Of a stretch of 64,000 nt of DNA, positions 61,638 through 64,000 are shown one piece after another. The notes beneath the pieces are model-generated. The model worked only from the letters and a program-made list of their open reading frames with translations, was not told where the DNA came from and did not search any database. The DNA is from Flagellimonas_B algarum. Its GTDB lineage: Bacteria; Bacteroidota; Bacteroidia; Flavobacteriales; Flavobacteriaceae. Numbering within the stretch: the stretch's first letter is position 1; every line of letters begins with the position of its first letter. Location: positions 1,054,001 through 1,118,000 of the forward strand of contig NZ_JBEVTG010000001.1 of the NCBI RefSeq assembly GCF_040513375.1, written 5' to 3'. The translations under genes and the position numbers were made by a program.

Positions 61638-61641
61638 GGGT

Positions 61642-62181
61642 CTATGGTTTGGTTACAAAGCGTTCGTCTACCGGCATGACGGTACCGCAATTCGAACAGG
61701 TTCGAAGTGATTTCGAGCCATAGAAATGGTTGAAATGCTTTAAAAAGTCCTTTTCGATGTCATGTAGGGTAAAATACGCTTCGTATAGTTTGTTGTTGCA
61801 GTTGTCGCAGAACCACATCAGGCCGTCATCGACTTTCATATGGTCTCGTTTTCGCTCAATGACCAAGCCGATGGACCCTTCGTGCCGTACTGGCGAGTGA
61901 GGGACTTTCGCAGGATGCAGGTACATGTCGCCCGGCCCTAGTTGCAGGGTTTTTTTTTGGCCATCTTCTTGAATGTGGACTTCGATCTGCCCTTCAAGTT
62001 GGTAAAACAGTTCTTCGGTTTCATTGTAATGGTAATCCTTTCTGGCGTTCGGGCCTGCTACCACCATGACGATATAGTCCCCGGCATCTTTGTAGAGGTT
62101 TTTATTGCCAACGGGAGGTTTGAGGGTATCCCGGTTATCTTCGATCCATTGGTTGAGATTGAAGGGAGGAGCTATTGCCAT
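61642..62181 (-). CDS. nbaC: 3-hydroxyanthranilate 3,4-dioxygenase
   Basis: Opens the ring of 3-hydroxyanthranilate in tryptophan breakdown and quinolinate formation. The 179-residue cupin has iron ligands in DYHYNETEELFYQLEG (His, Glu) and HPAKVPHSPVRHE (His), and a C-terminal rubredoxin-like zinc pair, CDNCNNKL and CSNCGTVM, typical of the bacterial single-domain enzyme. It leads the DUF1304 gene. Confidence 0.93.
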   Translation of the reverse strand: MAIAPPFNLNQWIEDNRDTLKPPVGNKNLYKDAGDYIVMVVAGPNARKDYHYNETEELFYQLEGQIEVHIQEDGQKKTLQLGPGDMYLHPAKVPHSPVRHEGSIGLVIERKRDHMKVDDGLMWFCDNCNNKLYEAYFTLHDIEKDFLKHFNHFYGSKSLRTCSNCGTVMPVDERFVTKP

Positions 62182-62191
62182 TGCTTTTTAT

Positions 62192-62208
62192 GGGTAAGTT
62201 ACGAAACC
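62192..62208. repeat. 17-bp site related to 59505, upstream of the dioxygenase
   Basis: GGGTAAGTTACGAAACC, two bases different from the site at 59505, 11 bases before the ATG. Confidence 0.25.
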
Positions 62209-62222
62209 TTCGCCACATCCCT

Positions 62223-62255
62223 AAAAAAGAAAAGGCCCGCATTTTTGCGGACCTT
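62223..62255 (-). terminator. Terminator after the CAP-domain gene
   Basis: Minus-strand stem AAGGTCCGCA/TGCGGGCCTT (one mismatch) followed by a T-rich tract, 38 bases after the stop. Confidence 0.75.
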
Positions 62256-62292
62256 AACCAAACCATTGAAACACTTAATATAAAATCCGAAT

Positions 62293-62784
62293 CTATTTTT
62301 TAAAGAAAATCTGGGTAAAATACAGATCACCGTTGGTATCGGCCTTGATGCTGATCGTGGTGTTGGTGTAATCACCCTCTATGGTATTTTTATGTGCGCT
62401 GCTGTTCAACCAACCTTGTAGGGCGGCATTGGCATTCGCATAGCTTTTGGCCACGTTCTCCGCTACGGATAACGCATTGGTCGCAGCGGCCACTTTTGAG
62501 GCCCGCTCACTGAAGTTGTCATGGCTGATTTCACCCACGCCGATCATATAGTCGGTATGTTCTATAGCATATGCATATGCATCAGCGCTGAACGAAAGGC
62601 TTTTCAAGCCGATATTTTGTCTATGGTCATTGATCAAGTCATGAAGCTCAAGCTCAATGGCTGAAATCTGTGCAGGAGTGGCTTCTTCGACCGTATTTTC
62701 GGTCTCGATCTCTTCGATACTCGATTTGCTGCAAGAGGTGAAGGCAGCTAGACACAATACTAATGATACAATTTTAATTCTCAT
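62293..62784 (-). CDS. CAP-domain lipoprotein (SCP/PR-1 family)
   Basis: A 163-residue protein with lipoprotein signal (LVLCLAAFTSCSKS). The CAP domain starts at ELHDLINDHRQNIGLKSLSFSADAYAYAIEHTDYM and has GEISHDNFSERA (His) and the end AHKNTIEGDYTNTTISI. CAP proteins bind sterols, peptides or the cell surface, and some are proteases. It is likely surface-attached. Function unknown. Confidence 0.9.
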   Translation of the reverse strand: MRIKIVSLVLCLAAFTSCSKSSIEEIETENTVEEATPAQISAIELELHDLINDHRQNIGLKSLSFSADAYAYAIEHTDYMIGVGEISHDNFSERASKVAAATNALSVAENVAKSYANANAALQGWLNSSAHKNTIEGDYTNTTISIKADTNGDLYFTQIFFKK

Positions 62785-63051
62785 GGTTGTTGATTACCCG
62801 TGGTTCATAAATCTTTCCGGAGGCTAAACTAGAGGATGTGCATCGCGGAACCACTAAAATGTCCATCACCGTCTGATTTTTTCGTTCAAACGCGCAATGC
62901 CAGTAAAATCAATGGTTTTGGGAGGTTGGACGATTTTTTTAACGGAAAAAACGTGCCGTTGAAAGATGAAATCCCCCTTGGTCGAACGAAAATTGCAGTT
63001 CGTCGTCACCGCTTGGTTAGGCTATGGGGATGAACGGTTGGGTTTCGGCGT

Positions 63052-63567
63052 TTAGAGGTTTTGATCCCTCGTCTCGGACTCCTCTTTATCGGTAAATACC
63101 AAACTGAAGACGAAGGCACCGATATCGCGAACTGGATAATACAAGATGGATTCCTTCTTGGTCTGTTCGTTCACCAGGTTCATCGAAGTGGCAGCGCGTT
63201 CAAAGAAAATCAAAAAGGCGCCTAGGATGATAGCGACCTTCAAGGCTCCGAAAATAGCCCCGGCAATCCGATTCAGAAGACCGAGCATGGCAAAATCGGC
63301 GATCTTGGTCAAAAACTTACCGGCCAATTGCACGGCCACTACAATGACCACGAAGGTGATAATGAACGAACCGGTCTTGATATAGTGTTCGTTCCAATCG
63401 AAACGTTGTGATAGATAATCCGCCGCGATATATGAAAAGTGGATGACCCCGTAGATACCGGCGATCAATGCGACCAAGGAGGCCAGTTCAAGGAACAGGC
63501 CGTTCTTTAGGCCTTTGAACAAACCCCAGAGCAATAAAATCCCCAAGACGATATCGATAAAGCCCAT
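63052..63567 (-). CDS. cvpA: CvpA-family membrane protein
   Basis: A 171-residue protein with four helices: MGFIDIVLGILLLWGLFKGLKNGLFLELASLVALIAGIYGV at the start, the CvpA signature (D, G and the KG.. pair). The start is ATG 63567; an in-frame extension to 63675 has no support. CvpA is linked to colicin V production, envelope integrity and purine operon in other bacteria. A -7 element TATATTTG is in front. Confidence 0.88.
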   Translation of the reverse strand: MGFIDIVLGILLLWGLFKGLKNGLFLELASLVALIAGIYGVIHFSYIAADYLSQRFDWNEHYIKTGSFIITFVVIVVAVQLAGKFLTKIADFAMLGLLNRIAGAIFGALKVAIILGAFLIFFERAATSMNLVNEQTKKESILYYPVRDIGAFVFSLVFTDKEESETRDQNL

Positions 63568-63575
63568 CGGTGCTT

Positions 63576-63609
63576 TTTGACAAATATAGAACTTTGGTTC
63601 GTACCTTTG
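63576..63609 (+). promoter_or_regulatory. Promoter of the unknown gene at 63626 (TTTG - 22 - TACCTTTG)
   Basis: TTTG at 63576-63579, 22 bases, then TACCTTTG (63602-63609), a perfect -7 element. The predicted message leader is about 10 bases. Confidence 0.5.
63581..63588 (-). promoter_or_regulatory. -7 element of cvpA
   Basis: TATATTTG on the minus strand, a perfect TAnnTTTG, 13 bases before the ATG. It forms a divergent pair with the element at 63602. Confidence 0.45.
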
Positions 63610-63625
63610 TTTTTTGCAGATAGTC

Positions 63626-63982
63626 ATGGCGAGAGATGCCCTTTTAAAACAGCAATGGGACCGACTGGTGGTCAAACTTTCCGATCAATTTTCAGATGGT
63701 GATCCCCTAGACCTCGATGCGATCATCTATCTCGTCGGCGTCCAAGAACTCGGACAATTCGATAGGAGCTTTAAAAAAGACGAAAAGGTCAATTTGATGC
63801 ATATCGCCATATGCCGACTCTTGGAACCCTATGGGTATTATGAATTCGAATTCTTCGATCCCGACGGATGGCCGCATTATAAAGTAAAGGAAGCCCTACC
63901 ACCATTAAAGGCCGGTGAACAAGCCGTGCTGATGAAGGAGGCCCTGGTAACCTATTTTCTGGAAAAGGAATTCATATCATAA
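63626..63982 (+). CDS. Conserved small cytoplasmic protein, unknown
   Basis: A 118-residue soluble protein starting at ATG 63626. It has no signal peptide or membrane helix. The blocks LDAIIYLVGVQELGQF, HIAICRLLEPYGYYEFEFFDPDGWPHYKVKEALPPL and the helical end are distinctive, and I do not recognise the family. Its TAA overlaps the ATG of the next gene by one base, so the two are translationally coupled. Confidence 0.75.
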   Translation: MARDALLKQQWDRLVVKLSDQFSDGDPLDLDAIIYLVGVQELGQFDRSFKKDEKVNLMHIAICRLLEPYGYYEFEFFDPDGWPHYKVKEALPPLKAGEQAVLMKEALVTYFLEKEFIS

Positions 63983-64000
63983 TGGAAATCAAAAAACCGT
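63982..64000 (+). CDS. 5' end of a further gene, cut by window edge
   Basis: ATG at 63982, sharing one base with the preceding stop (TAATG). Only six codons (MEIKKP) are visible, so no function can be given. Confidence 0.4.

Noticed and set aside
62836..63033. 65-residue plus-strand frame between the CAP and cvpA genes
   Set aside because: No recognisable feature; the gap is AT-rich and the frame is short.
63568..63675. Longer N-terminus of CvpA
   Set aside because: The extension overlaps the divergent gene and its promoter; the CvpA signature starts at MGFIDIV.
1..64000. Transposon, prophage, integron, rRNA or CRISPR
   Set aside because: No transposase, integrase, phage genes, rRNA motifs or regular spacers were seen on either strand.

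Overview
The window looks like a chromosomal segment from a member of the Flavobacteriaceae (Bacteroidota). The reasons are: many flavobacterial marker genes (a Bat/MoxR aerotolerance operon, an IPExxxVDY-type gene between rnc and pyk, two DUF6090 proteins, a long PurF, a DUF1304 gene beside 3-hydroxyanthranilate dioxygenase), starts without Shine-Dalgarno sequences, and Bacteroidota-type promoters (-33 TTTG and -7 TAnnTTTG, for example the one in front of ompA). GC content is moderate by eye and even throughout. I found no insertion sequence, prophage, CRISPR array or rRNA; this is core chromosome with some accessory genes.

Layout. 1-8.5 kb: 3' part of recJ, an MFS exporter, then a minus-strand block (cupin, lpxH, a lipoprotein Gfo/Idh oxidoreductase, an unlisted 38-residue membrane peptide, enoyl-CoA hydratase, MATE exporter, GNAT), then a universal stress protein and tRNA-Ala(GGC). 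8.6-18 kb: SDR, an AddB-like nuclease, a large OmpA with calcium-binding repeats, kbl and an AddA-like helicase-nuclease. 18-19.3 kb: sodA followed by a gene-free stretch holding three tandem copies of a ~70-nt small RNA on the minus strand, each with promoter-like sequence and its own terminator hairpin; this is the most interesting item in the window. 19.3-23.4 kb: purine-linked genes (purF, PfkB kinase, RNase H, purN). 23.5-28 kb: acpP, fabF, rnc, an IPExxxVDY-type gene, pyk. 28-31.4 kb: PAS protein, AraC regulator, a His/Cys-rich peptide, an AhpD-like protein, a cupredoxin-like protein, TetR. 31.4-36 kb: dinB, CYTH, YciI lipoprotein, YhhN, two DUF6090 paralogues. 36-42 kb: AEC transporter with an aminotransferase bearing a Tat-like leader, pheS, carbonic anhydrase with a SulP transporter and a small secreted protein.

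42-51.2 kb is one long minus-strand operon: MoxR ATPase, DUF58, a BatD-like membrane protein, BatA, BatB, BatC, BatD, BatE, with starts and stops that nearly all overlap. 51.3-59.3 kb: aldo/keto reductase, SDR and an AlbA_2-type protein (co-directional), then amylosucrase with fructokinase (sucrose use), a phosphoesterase, a HhH membrane protein and a second OmpA-family protein. 59.6-64 kb: ALDH7-type aldehyde dehydrogenase, DUF1304, 3-hydroxyanthranilate dioxygenase, a CAP-domain lipoprotein, cvpA, and a divergent unknown gene overlapping the start of a further gene cut by the window edge.

Functional links that context supports: purF/PfkB/purN in nucleotide metabolism; acpP/fabF in fatty acid synthesis; SulP with carbonic anhydrase in bicarbonate handling; amylosucrase with a PfkB kinase in sucrose breakdown; MoxR-DUF58-Bat as an envelope stress or chaperone system.
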